Shown here in pieces: positions 38,101-50,067 of a stretch of 64,000 nucleotides of DNA; within the stretch, counting starts at the first letter, position 1, and every line of letters starts with the position of its first letter. This stretch comes from Zopfochytrium polystomum (taxonomy: Eukaryota > Chytridiomycota > Chytridiomycetes > Chytridiales > Chytridiaceae), in assembly GCA_025765615.1 (NCBI GenBank), contig JAIVFJ010000028.1:124001-188000 (forward strand). Direction: 5' to 3'. A model generated the notes under the pieces. That model saw nothing but the letters and a program-made list of their open reading frames with translations, was not told the DNA's origin and did no database searches. Position numbers and translations under genes: made by a program.

Positions 38101-40213
38101 CTTCGCAGCGGTGCAGCAGGGCGCAACAATGATGGGAAGCCAGTGGCTCACCTGGTGGGCCCAGGATAGGTTCAAGTTGGAATTGAACGGGTACATAAGA
38201 ATTTACGGCGCGCTAGGAGGGGTGCAAGCAGTCTCAGTGTGTGAGTATTGAATTCATCCGTGCGGTTCATTGCTCTGAGCTTGCGATTTTCCGCCCGCTT
38301 ATCAAGTCGTTTGGACTGGACTTCTCAATGGTGGCCTCTTTGCGGCCAGCGTTTACTATCATAAGGCCGCACTGACGCGTTTGATGAGAGCTCCTATGTC
38401 CTTTTTCGAAAGCCAGGTAGCTTTTCCTCGATGATTCCTGCACTGAAACCATTTCTTCTTTTCACCTCAATTCAACTACAGCCGATTGGTCGAATTCTAA
38501 ACCGCTTCAGCAAAGATATGGAATCAGTAGATGTGATGATCTGGGACTTGTTCTACCTCGTCATTGCAACAGGATCCACTTTAATTAGCTCGCTTGCGCT
38601 GATTGTTGGAAATGTTCCTATCCTCCTGGGTAAGACAAGCGTTACATCCGCAGGCCAGCCTGGAATTGAATCTGATCTCGCAAAAGCCCTAGTCGTTCCT
38701 TTGCTGTGCCTGTACTTCTTTATAATGGTTTTCTACCGTGCTTCCCGCACAGAGCTTAAGCGTCTGGACTCGACGCAGCGCTCGCCGTTGTACGCCCACA
38801 TCTCTGAAACGCTTGCTGGCCTCTCGTCGATCCGCGCATTCCAGGCGGAGAAACGCTTTATTTCTCGGCAGCGGCTGCTGACTGATCTCTCGAATTCGCC
38901 GAACTACTTGTACGACTTTTCGCCGATTTGGGTGTCGATCCGGATCGAGCTGCTTTCGGCTCTTATCACTCTTGCGATATCGCTCCTCGGCGTCACTGGG
39001 AAAGTGGACTCGGCCTCGATTGGCTTGACTTTGACGTACGGGCTGGGTGTGATCGAAAGCGTGGGGATGTTGATCCGGATGTTTGCGCAACTTGAGGCGG
39101 AGGTGAGAGGTTAACTGAGAATAAGTTAATCCGTGTAACCAAATTTGAAAATGAATGCACGAACTTCCTGCCCTCAACTGCACATCAAATCTAACAGATG
39201 AATTCGGTCGAGCGCCTCGAGCACTACTGCACAGAAATCCCGATCGAGGCTGCGACCGAACTCCCCACTGATCCCGACTTCCCGTGGCCCAGTTATGGTG
39301 CAGTCACAATCTCCAACCTCGAGGTGCGTTACCCGAGCAGACCAGACCGTGCTGTCCTCAAAGACTTTTGCATAGAAGTGCGGCCCGGAGAAAAGGTGCA
39401 GGATTCTCAACTGTTCTCCCGTAGTAGTCAGACCATTTAATTGACTACCGTGAAGATTGGCGTCGTCGGACGCACAGGGTCTGGCAAGTCCACGCTTCTC
39501 ACAGCCCTTTTCCGTCTAGTGGAACCGACTGCTGGAACCATTCTCATCGATGGCGTCAACATTTCCGAAATTGGTCTGAAGACGCTGCGCTCACGACTGC
39601 AAATCATCACGCAAGAGCCAACGCTGCTGACTGGAACAATCCGTTCCAATCTTGACGTCGAGAACAAGCACACGGATGCAGAGGTTTGGGAAGTGCTGGC
39701 CCTAGTCGGGATGAAAGAATACGTCAAGGGCCTGCCTGACAAGCTGGACGGGCCTGTGACGGAAAGCGGCGCGAACTTATCCGTTGGACAACGACAGCTG
39801 CTGTGTCTGGGACGTGCAATGTGAGTCCCATCGGCTAGTGCCTTCTAAGCCGCCTTACTTTTGGAAAATTGTTTTACCGAGCGTGCAGTATCCACAAATC
39901 CAAACTCCTCTTTCTCGACGAAGCAACGGCCTCTGTCGATCCGACGGCCGACCTCCTCATCCAAAAGTCCCTACGAACTCACTTTGCGGACGCGACCGTG
40001 ATATCCATTGCCCACCGACTCAACACAATCGCCGCGTTTGATCGCATTTTGGTGCTTGATCACGGAGCAATCGTTGAGTTTGACACTCCTGCAGCGCTGT
40101 TGGATAAGCCGCCAGGCGAGGGCGCCGTGTTTAGGGGCCTGGCGGAGGCGACTGGCGCTAGAAATTTTGCGGCGCTAAAGAAAGCCTCACAGACGAGGAT
40201 GGGGAAACCGTAG
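35149..40213 (+). CDS. ABCC (MRP-type) ABC transporter 2
   Basis: A second full ABCC exporter, paralogous to the one at 21136-25843. Eleven exons give about 1435 residues: 35149-35274, 35402-36035, 36112-36574, 36643-37409, 37474-37511, 37580-38240, 38307-38416, 38482-39102, 39198-39395, 39456-39820 and 39889-40213. The N-terminus [19 protein letters not shown] is typical of MRPs lacking TMD0. NBD1 (near 539) has [30 protein letters not shown] and [18 protein letters not shown]2 (near 1211) has [32 protein letters not shown] and [14 protein letters not shown] charged, disordered insert of about 50 residues ([13 protein letters not shown]...) interrupts NBD1 at the same place as in transporter 1. 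The gene has no frameshift and is more intron-rich than its paralogue. It lies between inverted repeat copies at 32592-32866 and 40614-40880. Confidence 0.95.
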
Positions 40214-40613
40214 AAATGTGCCTTGATTATTTTCTGACCTTCCAGCTCGACTCTTTTCGCAGAGGGAGATTTATCGCCAGGGCTATGTTGCCGGGTGTAA
40301 TACGCCTACATCGCTGAAATGCTGTTCGATCCTTCGTTATAGCTTTATGGGACATGAGTAACGCATTATTATTTTTTTCCTCTTGAATGGTGTTTCCGTC
40401 GTCAATGGATCCAATCTGGACTCTGATCATTAACTGAGCGCACTGAACTGATCGATGGAATAAACTAAACTTTTGCGGGGAGTTGGGGGTGCGATTTGGG
40501 GGGGTAATTTGGGTACCCTCTGTTCTCCTGTTATGCGCTATTTGATTCAGGCAGGACTCCGCCGAGGTACACTACAATAGCACACCACCCATGTTTTATT
40601 ATTGAGGGGGGGG
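40214..40613. other. Intergenic, 3' flank of ABCC transporter 2
   Basis: No gene is seen. An AATAAA hexamer lies near 40459, and G runs occur near 40497 and 40605. Confidence 0.55.
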
Positions 40614-40880
40614 TTAGGCAGAACTGACTGGTTAGCAGCAAGAGGTACAAGATGGACCTGAACCAATGTGACTGTCAGTTATCGTTCTCATGATGCCCAT
40701 GGGAGAGTGAGCCACCGCCAACGCAGACCTGGGCACTGGCTTGTGCCGTTGACAAATACTCCGAGTATTAAGTGGAACAGAAACCTGGTGTTAACAGTTT
40801 TCCTCCTCCTCTGCTCAAGCAGATAATATAGGAGAGGTTTTTACCCTGTGCCAGTCAAGCTTGCCAAGCAACTATTACAG
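40614..40880 (-). repeat. Dispersed repeat, inverted copy of 32592-32866
   Basis: The reverse complement of this segment matches 32592-32866, including the terminal ctgtaatagttgct and the long middle block around taaaaacctctcctatatta. Similarity ends sharply at both sides. Confidence 0.85.
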
Positions 40881-41640
40881 CGTCGGCTAGGACAGCGATG
40901 CCATCCCACTCTCGTGATTACCACTAATAGAAGGAATCGTTTATTGGCAACCAACATTGCTGTGTTTGCGACCACTTGGTGCCGTGTTGGTGATAGCTGC
41001 AAGTGGTGGACGAAGTATAAGAATCCCTCCCACCAGTCACGGCCAGGCTCCCCTTTGCCACCCGTGGGCGATAGGCTTTGGGCGGGCCGGCACAATGTGC
41101 ATCACAGCGGCAACTCGAAGTAATTCTCGTTTCGTTATGCCAACGCCCAGTTCCGCCATCATCAGAATATGTCGCTCCAGCTGTTGCTCAACTTCAGTTG
41201 CAAGGATCATTGGCGCTCCAGCACTTTGGAATTTACAAGTCCTTTAACTTCTGTCGCAGTGTCGCCCACGGCACCTGATGGACTGATGCCGCCATTGTGA
41301 CTGACCGATAGTCGTTCTGTACAGCAGCGATTGCCCCATGCATTTGCACCGCACGTGGCTTTCGGCTGAATAATTCTGGTGCAGTTTGTAATGTGCATTT
41401 GTGCATGCGAATGGTATTTCGCTGGTCCAACGCTCTATTCGTACCGTAGGCCGTGGCTGTCCGCTTAGTTTCCCCAGCGGCTCAGTCGCCACCGTCCTGA
41501 CCTTCTCGCCTGCGCACTGCCGCGGCGAATGGCAGCCGCGGAGATCGCTCCTATCCTTGTTGGTGGGTAGTCGAGGGGAGAGCGGAAAACCCTGACGTCA
41601 AGCAGGCAGACCCAACCCCTGGCCATGGGTGTAGCACCTG
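40881..41640. other. Repeat-flanked DNA, content not recognised
   Basis: About 760 bp between the inverted repeat and the second copia remnant. Short open frames on both strands show no motif. It may be further decayed element sequence. Confidence 0.4.
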
Positions 41641-41689
41641 TTATGCAAAGCGTGCATAAGCGTCTGAGGTTTTGACTGAAAGGGTGTTC

Positions 41690-43430
41690 GAAAGGTCAGA
41701 GCATGGTCAGAGGCCAAGTAGTGAGGAAAGTTGCTGGTGTTGAGATGTCAAGAGTGGTTTTGTGAGAATGTCTGCGATCTGGTTGCTGGTTGGTAAGTAG
41801 TGTATAGTGATCTCCCCAGTGGCTATGCCTTGTCAGAGGAAATGAGCACGTATGTCAATGTGTTTTGTGTGAGCATGTGTGAGAGGGTTGAGCACTAGTG
41901 TTATTGCAGATTGGTTGTCCTCGAGGATTGGTAGTGTCTGCTGTGCGAGGAGTTGCAACTCTGATAATGCAGCCAAGAGCCATTGTGCATCTTGGAAGGC
42001 TTCAGAAAGTGAGTAGTATTCTGCTTCTGTGGAGGATAGCAATACTTGATGTTGTTTGCATGAGACCCAAGAGACAGTGGCGCCCATGAGGAAGAAGACA
42101 TATCCAGAGCGCTTTGAAAAGCGTGGTTCTGGTTTGGCTGATGCAAGGTAGAGTCGCAAGGGATGGCAAGTGATTGTTCGATTTGCAAGTAGCTTGCGAA
42201 GTCCAGTTGGTGCATCTTTGATGTTGACAATGACAGATGGTGGAAGTGGTGATTCAATGACAGGTTCTGGTTCAGTGTTGATGGATGCTGCTACGTGGTC
42301 TGCTGTTGGAGCTACGCTATCTTCAGGTTTGTCTTCCGCCAAGGACAACAGCAAATGTGCCTGGGTTCGAACCATAATCGTTGTTGTCTTCATTGTCTTC
42401 CATATCTTGGAGAAGAGTTGGAGGTTGATCTGAGGTGTTTGTTGATGGTGATGGCAGCTGTCCCCCCCGGAAGCCTGGTGCAGTTGCTGGCAAGTACGAG
42501 TGGAGGGAGCACTGTCAGGAGGAGAGTTGGATAATCGACAGTAAGAGTCAAGTGGTGGCTCGACAGGCTCGAAAGAAGGAGAGCGTCAGTTTCAGGAAAA
42601 TCCGTAAATTATCAGAGAGAGTAGTTAAGAAATCAGAATTAAGAGATTGAAGCTTAGCGTCACTGCGGACAAGAAGCAGACAAGGCCAGGAAAGACAGGT
42701 CTGTGCAGCACAGTCGTAGCTGAGGGCAATAGACTTGCTGTCTGTGCCAAAACCCAAGAAGAGTCCAAGTGAGGCCTGAGGAGAGAACTTGATCTTGTGT
42801 GAGTTTGCAGGTTCTGTGTACTCATTGTTGAGTGCGACAATGAGGCAGCCAAAAATTCCGAGATGGTGTAGGATGGGTTTTCAGCCTTTGGTAATATTCA
42901 AATGGAATTCGACCAGTGCGAGTGTGTTGCACATGTTTGCGCAGGAATGCAGCATGGTGTATTGCATAGGACCAGAAGAACTGTGGGAACTGGGCTTCCA
43001 TCAGGAGACAGGACACAATGTTGGTGATGACTGGTGAACATGTGTTGCGTGTAGTGATGATCCTGCTGCAGGGGAAACCAGTAGCTGGAAAATTTGGAGG
43101 AGTTGCTTGACAGAGTAAGCAGTGACAAAAAATAGTGACTTTTGGAGTTGTTTGATGGTGTACTTGATTGAAAAATGGTCCAGGATAGAAGATGTGTGTT
43201 GCACACAATGCTTGTTGCAAGCTGATTGAATGACGAAAAATTCTGAAATTGGAATAGCAGGTTGGCACTGTTGAAGAGCAACTGCGTGCCAAATTTCAGG
43301 CCGAGAATCAAAGTTTTGGTGGTGTTGTCGCTTGGGGAGTGTAGAAAAACGAAATGGAGGGAACTTATCGCAATTTGGAGTGCTGAGATTGTTGTTCTGA
43401 GCTAGAATCCGTGGTTGATGTAGCCAGATA
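41690..43430 (-). mobile_element. Decayed Ty1/copia-type retroelement 2 (integrase end plus RNase H, RT missing)
   Basis: Read on the minus strand, the 5' part encodes the end of an integrase: FPQFFWSYAIHHAAFLRKHV and RTGRIPFEYY, and after frame changes KIKFSPQASLGLFLGFG. A short linker is then followed directly by copia RNase H: KRSGYVFFLMGATVSWVSCK, LLSSTEAEYYSLSEAFQDA and EDNQSAITL. An in-frame TGA interrupts HIDIRAHFL before QGIATGEITIHYLPTSNQIA. The whole reverse transcriptase is absent between linker and RNase H, so the copy is non-autonomous and dead. Its RNase H differs clearly from that of the neighbouring element, indicating a different family. Confidence 0.85.
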
Positions 43431-43440
43431 GCTGGCACAC

Positions 43441-43730
43441 TGTTGTGTAAACAGTCTACTCTGAGCGAGTGAGTGGAAGGAGTGAATGAAGTGGAGATGT
43501 GTGATTGTGGGTTGGTCCTTCTCCCCAACTTGGAGAGAAAGAGAAAAACTCTGTTATGAATAATTGATACATAATGATGATATGCACACTGTAATAGTGT
43601 GAGTGCTGCTGCTAACTCGTTGGGAGCAGTTGCGACATGATCTCGTCGTCTACGGATTTGTTGTTTTGACTTTTTCTCTATTGATTTTTCTCTGACAAGT
43701 CGTCCTGTCAGAACGACGAGAACAACAACA
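43441..43730 (-). repeat. Copia-type long terminal repeat
   Basis: About 290 bp bounded by TGTTGT at the left and ACAACA at the right, short inverted ends typical of an LTR. On the minus strand it is preceded by a purine-rich stretch (gagggggactgtgggag), which fits a polypurine tract, so I read it as the 3' LTR of element 1. A partial copy is present at 32456-32605. Exact ends are uncertain by a few bases. Confidence 0.7.
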
Positions 43731-43759
43731 CGGAAGTGCAAGCATGAACTCCCACAGTC

Positions 43760-46700
43760 CCCCTCATGCGCAACACCCTTCTACCCACTAAGTCAAAGTC
43801 CCAATGCTTCTGCAAGTTTCCTGAACACAGAGGGTCCCAACGACTTCGTAAAAATGTCTGCAACCATCTCCATTGTCGGCTTGTGCTCAACAGAGATGAC
43901 TTTCTCAGGCTGGATTTTCTCCTGCACGAATTCGACCTTCACTGCTTTGTGCTTGGTATGCTTGAGGTTCTGGTCCCCTGTCACCTGTCTTGATGACTGA
44001 GGTGTTGTCTTCGTAGATAGTAGTTGGCCCTGAATCAGGGAGACCAATCTCCCCCAACAGTCCACACAACCAAATCACTTCCTTCGTGGCCTCCAAGAGG
44101 CCCTCCAATTCTGCCACTGTTGTCGATGTTGCAACCGAGGCTGCGCGTTTGCTCTTCCAGCTAATAGCACAGTTTCCAAGGAAGAATACAAATCCATACA
44201 CAGACTTTGCAGACACTTTGTCTGAGGCAAAGTCGGAATCAGAGCATCCCACAAGTTCCATCTTGCTGCTCTGTTGAAACACAAGTGGCACATCGGCAGT
44301 TCCCTTGACGTAGCATAGCAGGTCTAGACCTGCCTCCCAGTGTTTGTCTGTTGCATTGGCCATAACTTGGCCCAACTGTCCAACAGCAAACGATAAGTCT
44401 GGTCGAGTCCAAACTGCTGGGAAATTCAAGCAGCCCACCAATTCTTGCATGGGTTCTCCGTTTGTGGCTCTTCACCATGCTTCTCCAGAACGCACCCTGG
44501 CACCATTGGGGTGGAGATAGTCCTGGCATCCTCCATCCCAAATCTGGTCAGGAACTCATGGAAATTTGATGAGTTGCTCAATCGAATCTCCCCCTTCTCT
44601 CGGTCCTGTTGCACACTGATTCCAATATAGCGCTCCAGCCTGCCCACATCCCGCAGCTCGAAAGTAGCGTTCAGGTGAGTCCAGAACTTCTCAAAGTTCG
44701 CCTTTGTGGAGGCATAATAGAATGTCAGCATATCATCTACAAACAATAGGACTGCCATAAAGTTTGGATTCCCTAGCTCCCCCTTTAGGAAGAGGCAAGG
44801 GTCGTGCTTTGATGGTCGAAATCCATTCTCCTCCAACCACTTGCAAGCAGTTTTGTACCAGATCCACCCTGCCTGTTTTGTCCGTTACAGGGCCTTCTGT
44901 AACAGGCAATAGAGCTTCTCCCCATTTGGCCCAAATACCTCGTATCCATCCAGCTGTTCCATATAGACTTCCTCATCCATGAGTCTGTTCAAGTAAGCCG
45001 CACGAATATCACTTTGGTGAATTTCCATATCAAACTCCAGAGCCAGTACAAGCATCAGCCAAAAAGTCTGTGCTCATGCTGTCAGCGAGTATGTCTCAGT
45101 GTAATCAAGTCCATAAATCTGGCTGAATCCTCGCCCAACCAGCCTCGCCTTCCTCTCCAACAAGTTTCCATCTGCGTCTTTCTGCCTCTCCAGGTGCCAC
45201 TTCGATCCAATAGGTTTGCAACCTGGTGGGAGTGGTTTCAATGTCCACGTCCCATATTTGTCAAGTGTTTTCATCTGCTTATCCATAGCAGCTTTCCAAC
45301 TACCATTCAGGGTCACGTTTGACCTCTGCAATGGAAATGAAAGCAAAGTTTGCTCGCCCCCCAGTTGCTTTCTTTCCCTTCTTCTTGCGTTCCAGGAAAT
45401 CACATACTGCTTGTTCTTGCTGAGTACGCTCACGATCTTGTTGCATCTGTATGCGCTCGCTACAGTGTTCCCGTGGTGAGCGGGGTGAGCGAGGTGGTGA
45501 TGGCTGACTCACAGGGGTGCTTGGCTGTTCCGTTGACAGCACGAGCACTGGCGAGCCTGGCTCTGGACTTGTTGCTGCATTTTCCCATGCTTCTGAGTCT
45601 GTATCACTTTCACTCGTACTCTCACTGTCAGTGTATTCAGCTGGTGCTCCCCCCTCGCCAGTGAGAGGGACGTCATCATCATCCAAATCAGATCCTGTTT
45701 TGGAGCAGTGACGCCTTTGGCTTGAGTGTGAGGAAACAGTAGTTTTCAAGGTAGAATCGCTCGGGTGACCAGTGAGAGTCTTGTCAAACTGCACATTCCA
45801 AGCGACAAATATTTCGTTCCAGAGCATTGTACGCCTTTCCGCCTTGTGCATATGATAGCATTCGCACAACCCAACTCTGCTTGCCAGTCAAATGCTCAGC
45901 AGGATAGCGAGCCCATCCCCAGGCTCCAAATACCCGGAGGCTTGCCAAGTCAGGTTTGATTTGAGTGAATAGCTCAATAGGTGTGAGAGAAAGTCACTTT
46001 ACAGGCAATCGATTACTCACGTAAACAGCAGTGGCTAGTGCATGAGGCCACCACTTCTTATCCATCTGAGCATCAAGCAGGGCCGAGCGTGCTCAGTCCA
46101 ACAAATTCGTGTTTGCAATTTCCGCTTTTCCACTCTGCTCATGCTCATAAGCGATAGGAGCTTGCAGTTCAACTCCAATTTCTTTCATCTTGTCTGCAAA
46201 CTGCCCCAGGTAGAATTCTTTCGCATTGTCACACCGAATAGCTTTCAGAGTATTTTCGCATGCTTGCTCTGCCCATTGGAGCCACGGCATAAAGTTGGAC
46301 AGTATCTCCTCCCCCAACCGGCCCTTCATGGGAAAGGCGACCTTCGGATCAGAGAAGTCGTCTGTTAGGACTAGAGCCATCTCCTCGCCTTCAACACCTT
46401 TTGCCTTAATTGGTGTGAAATCCATGTGAACCAGGTCAAGTGGGTGCCGTGCTCTGGGGTTCTTGGATCGTCAAAATGGAAGGCGTGTAAGCTTTGCACG
46501 CTGACACACATCGCATACCGAGTCCGACTCTGGTGTAATGGGCTCAAATCCATCCACCATTCCAGCAAGCCGCTTTGCCGCATCATGCGATGCGTGGCAC
46601 AGCCGGCGATGTTGGATGTCTGACAGAACCTTGCTTGTTGACTTTGAAGGTGTAGCATGCCTCCTAGCACTTATCTGCATCTCCAGATTTTGTCCAACAA

Positions 46701-47603
46701 GCTTCCCAACAAGTACTTCAGCATTCTTCGTCCGATAGGCAATGCGCTTCCCCTTCCCAACTCAAGGCCAGCAAGGGTGAGAGGTGTGTGGGAAACTAGA
46801 TTGGCTGTGATGTTGGCAGTATCGCACTCCCCCCAGTGTGACTTCCACCATTTTTCCAGACGAAATTGTTGAGTCAAACACAACATTCCCCTCAGCAACA
46901 ATCTTGAGTGGTTTTCCATCTCCAATAGTAACCTCGTCTGACATTTCCCTGTAGGTGCCTGGAACAAAGAAATGGGGGTCGTTTGTGATTTGATGCACCG
47001 CTGCCATGGTACCAAACTCCTCTCGACTTCACTGTGAAAGCATAGCGTGCATCTGATGCGTTCACTTTGCTCTTAGCTTTGGTGAGTTCATCACCTTGCT
47101 TTGGTCCTTTTCCTGCTGCACTGCTGCCTTTCGCCCAGCAGTCCTTGCGTAGGTGTCCAGGCTTGCCGCAATTTAGGCAAGCTGCTTCTTCTTGTCCGCT
47201 TTGGATGCAGTGAAAGCGGCGGATTTTGTCAACTCCTTCTTTGATGCACCTCCAGGACTTTCTGCCTTGATCCGCTGAGCATGGTCATAGGGCTCACTCT
47301 CAACCTTTCGGCACGTCAACTTCGTTGCATCAAGTGCATGTAGCGTCCCTACTACATTCTGCCATCCAGGCGTATTTGGCATTGCCATCAGGAGAATACA
47401 GACATATATCTTGTCCCAGCCAAGTGTCCCAGCATCCTTGAGGCGCTGAATGAGTGCTGAGACTGAACCAATGAAATCTTCAATGTTGCCACTGATCCAC
47501 CGAATTTTTTTCTGGATTGCCCGATACTACTCATCGAATGTAGAGCATGAGGCCACTTCCACTTCTCAACGAGGCATGAATGCGAACGTTCACCACCACG
47601 CAC
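43760..47603 (-). mobile_element. Ty1/copia-type retrotransposon 1, 5'-truncated and frameshifted
   Basis: On the minus strand the gag-pol order is that of Ty1/copia. A gag segment (NIEDFIGSVSALIQRLKDAG, split over two frames) comes first, then a CCHC zinc knuckle CLNCGKPGHLRKDC near 47115-47185. The protease region reads WYHGSGAS, with the catalytic Asp replaced by Gly. GAG-pre-integrase follows (HRRLCHASHDAAKRLAG, CDVCQRAK), then the integrase core (MDFTPIKAKG, AIRCDNAKEFY, YEHEQSGKAEIAN). Reverse transcriptase shows GSKWHLERQKDADGN, GFSQIYGLDYTETYS and LLFVDDML, and RNase H shows WTRPDLSFAVGQL and IYEDNTSVI. Several frame changes and stops interrupt it. No 5' LTR is found between 47603 and the next host gene. 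Confidence 0.93.
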
Positions 47604-47792
47604 CCTTTCTTCTTCCCCCTTTTTTTTAATTTTTATTTTTTATCTTTCCCTGAGCTTTTCGGATGTGGCCGTGTGTGTGAGTGAGTGCTTTTGGGACCTG
47701 CGAGCGTGAGAGGTAGTGGCTAAGTTGGCTCTAGTGCTGCTTGCAAAGTAAACTGAAGCTCCTCACAGTGGGCAGAAATTTCGTACAGAACA

Positions 47793-50067
47793 ATGGACGC
47801 GATCACGACACCAACCGCGGCCGTATTGGAGCGCGAAGGCCTCGCTGCCGTCGACGCGCTCCTTCAGCACTGGGACGCACTTCACTTTGCAAATGCCACA
47901 CACAGCGAAACCGCCGCCTGCGATGCCATGTTACCGCCCGCATTTTCCCGCCCGGGTGGGCCGACGCAGCGAAACTCCGCGCCAGTTGGCGACTATATGA
48001 AGCTAGAAGAGGACAGAACGCGAGAATCACGATCCGAAACACTTCAAGCATCTGCGACGGCCTTGAACGAGGCCACCACGCTGGGCGCGGGTGGTCGCGG
48101 AGTGTGGAAGTACACGACTGAGGTCAAGGGCGTGGACGTTGCGCAGGAGCAGGTTCAGTTTTTCACTATTTGGAGAACGCCGACCCAGACAAAGCCGATT
48201 CCTCGAGCCGTAGGAGGCATTTGGTTCGTGTATGAGAGGTCGAAGTCACCGCCAAAGGTTCGACCTTTCTTTTTTGAGTTGTTTTTAACATTTTTGGCTG
48301 CACTGGGCTTGCCCCAAATGATCAACAGGATGAGGAACCACGCGACGTCACGTCCCCAGCTGACGTAAGAACAATAGAGTTATGTGTTTCTTAATCATGC
48401 TTTGTCTGATGCGCAATATGTAGGGCAGCATCGTCGACGTTACGGTGCGAAGCGGTCAAGAGGAAGAAGCCAGCCTTCCAGTGGAGCAAATTGAGCTCAA
48501 CGAAGCTCCTGATGAACGAGAGAACTCCGCAGCCTCGCAGGAATCGTCGAGTTCCGATCACGTCTCCAGACCGGAAAGCGATATAGCAGGAACTCTTACC
48601 GTCCGATTCGAGCATAATCACATATTTCAAAAAATACCAGTCCCAAAGGAAGTTGGACGGCTTGTCCAAGGCTTACCTGAACAGCTTACTGAATCAGGGC
48701 GTGCGCTTCGACTCCATAACCCTGCACTTCGCATACCCGAGATCATTCAATCTAGCTTGCTCATATCACAAATGATTGAGAGTGGCAAGCTGCTTGCAGA
48801 CCGCACAAAGCTGAAGGACGATGATGAATTTGAATTTGAGAAAAATAGGAACAGCGACACCAACAAGCCGCACGAATCCGTTCCTGGTGCAAAAGGCTCG
48901 GATCAAGTCGAAGTTCCTGGCGGCTCTGATGGCAGCGCTAAGCCATCTCTCCCAGCAATTGTTCACACGGTGAAGAAGGTCGACCAGCTTTCATCAGACG
49001 AATCAATCCTACCGAGCGTTCGGGCCAAGATGGAGCGATACTATGAAGGCGGCCCCTTTAACGGAAATGGTGTTTCGCGTGAAGTGATCAAGGGGCTTGC
49101 GATGGCGGAAGATGACCGAGCTTTGGAGGCCCAAGAAATTCTAACTCGCGATCTCCTTCCTCTGGACCGCATTGCCGGAATTCCGGTCGCGGCCTTTGAA
49201 AAGATCGCGAAAATCTCGGCCGAACAGAAGATGGTTGGCGAAGAGAAGCGAAAGGTGCTTGAGGCGCGCGAGCAAGTCCGGGCGCTTCAGCGTTTGCAAA
49301 GGGCACATACTGAAGCGGCAGCAACGGCAGGGGTGGTGCCGACCGCAGAATCGGTCCCACCTCCGTGGACAACTGCTGCAGGGAAGGATGGTGACATGGG
49401 AATGGCGGACCAGACCGGCAACGGAGAGGGCCAAGCCGAAACTCCACCCGTTATTTTGTCGAATGAGTCTCAGTTGGAAGGCGCAACTGCACGACCGTCG
49501 ACGATCCGCGGGTTCCGCCGAACGTCTGTCAAGCATCATTCCCGGACGAGCAGTACCGGCAGTGAAAAGGCCCGCCGGCCATCCTTCGATCCCTCGATTG
49601 CCAAAGCCAAGCTCAGCGAAGCGACAGCTGCACCGGTAATTGCGCCTGGAGCTGGTGACGGTAATATTGCTGAAGCACCAGAAGCAACGGAGTCTGTCTC
49701 AGCGCTAGCCCTGAACCCGCAGACGGAAAGTCTGGAACAAGCTCAGCAACCGATTGACGAAGTAATTAACGAGACGCTGGAAACCTCCAGAGCCGATTGG
49801 TTGGTGACTGGCGCTGATAAAGAGGAAGATTTGCCAAGCGTAGAAGGAGAAAAGGATGCGACTAGAGATGAGACGTCGATTACGGGCATTTCACAATTGG
49901 AAATTCAAGCTGACAGAGAATTAAGCGAAGCTGCTGTAAACAATAGCCCTGAAGAGAGAGAAAGGAGTATAGAGAAGACCTTGGACGAGTCGAGCCCTCA
50001 ACAAGTCGAGGAACACATTGAACCAACAGGAGTCTCAACTAACGGGGGTGGAGCTGAAGACGACTGA
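47793..50067 (+). CDS. Uncharacterised protein with folded N-terminus and disordered acidic tail
   Basis: I do not recognise a family. Exons 47793-48257, 48329-48364 and 48424-50067 join in frame to about 714 residues. The N-terminal 155 residues look folded: REGLAAVDALLQHWDALHFA, then a strand-rich part VWKYTTEVKGVDVAQEQVQF and FTIWRTPT...GGIWFVYERS. A second conserved-looking segment is VRFEHNHIFQKIPVPKEVGR with helical VQGLPEQLTESGRALRLHNP. Around residue 400 there is a Lys/Glu/Arg/Gln helix (EKIAKISAEQKMVGEEKRKV). The last 250 residues are acidic and disordered. No signal peptide or membrane segment is seen. It is the first host gene beyond the retrotransposon and appears intact. Confidence 0.7.

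Noticed and set aside
43001..43741. 246-codon minus-strand open frame running from the LTR into element 2
   Set aside because: It is a chance open frame crossing LTR sequence and wrong-frame integrase remnants.
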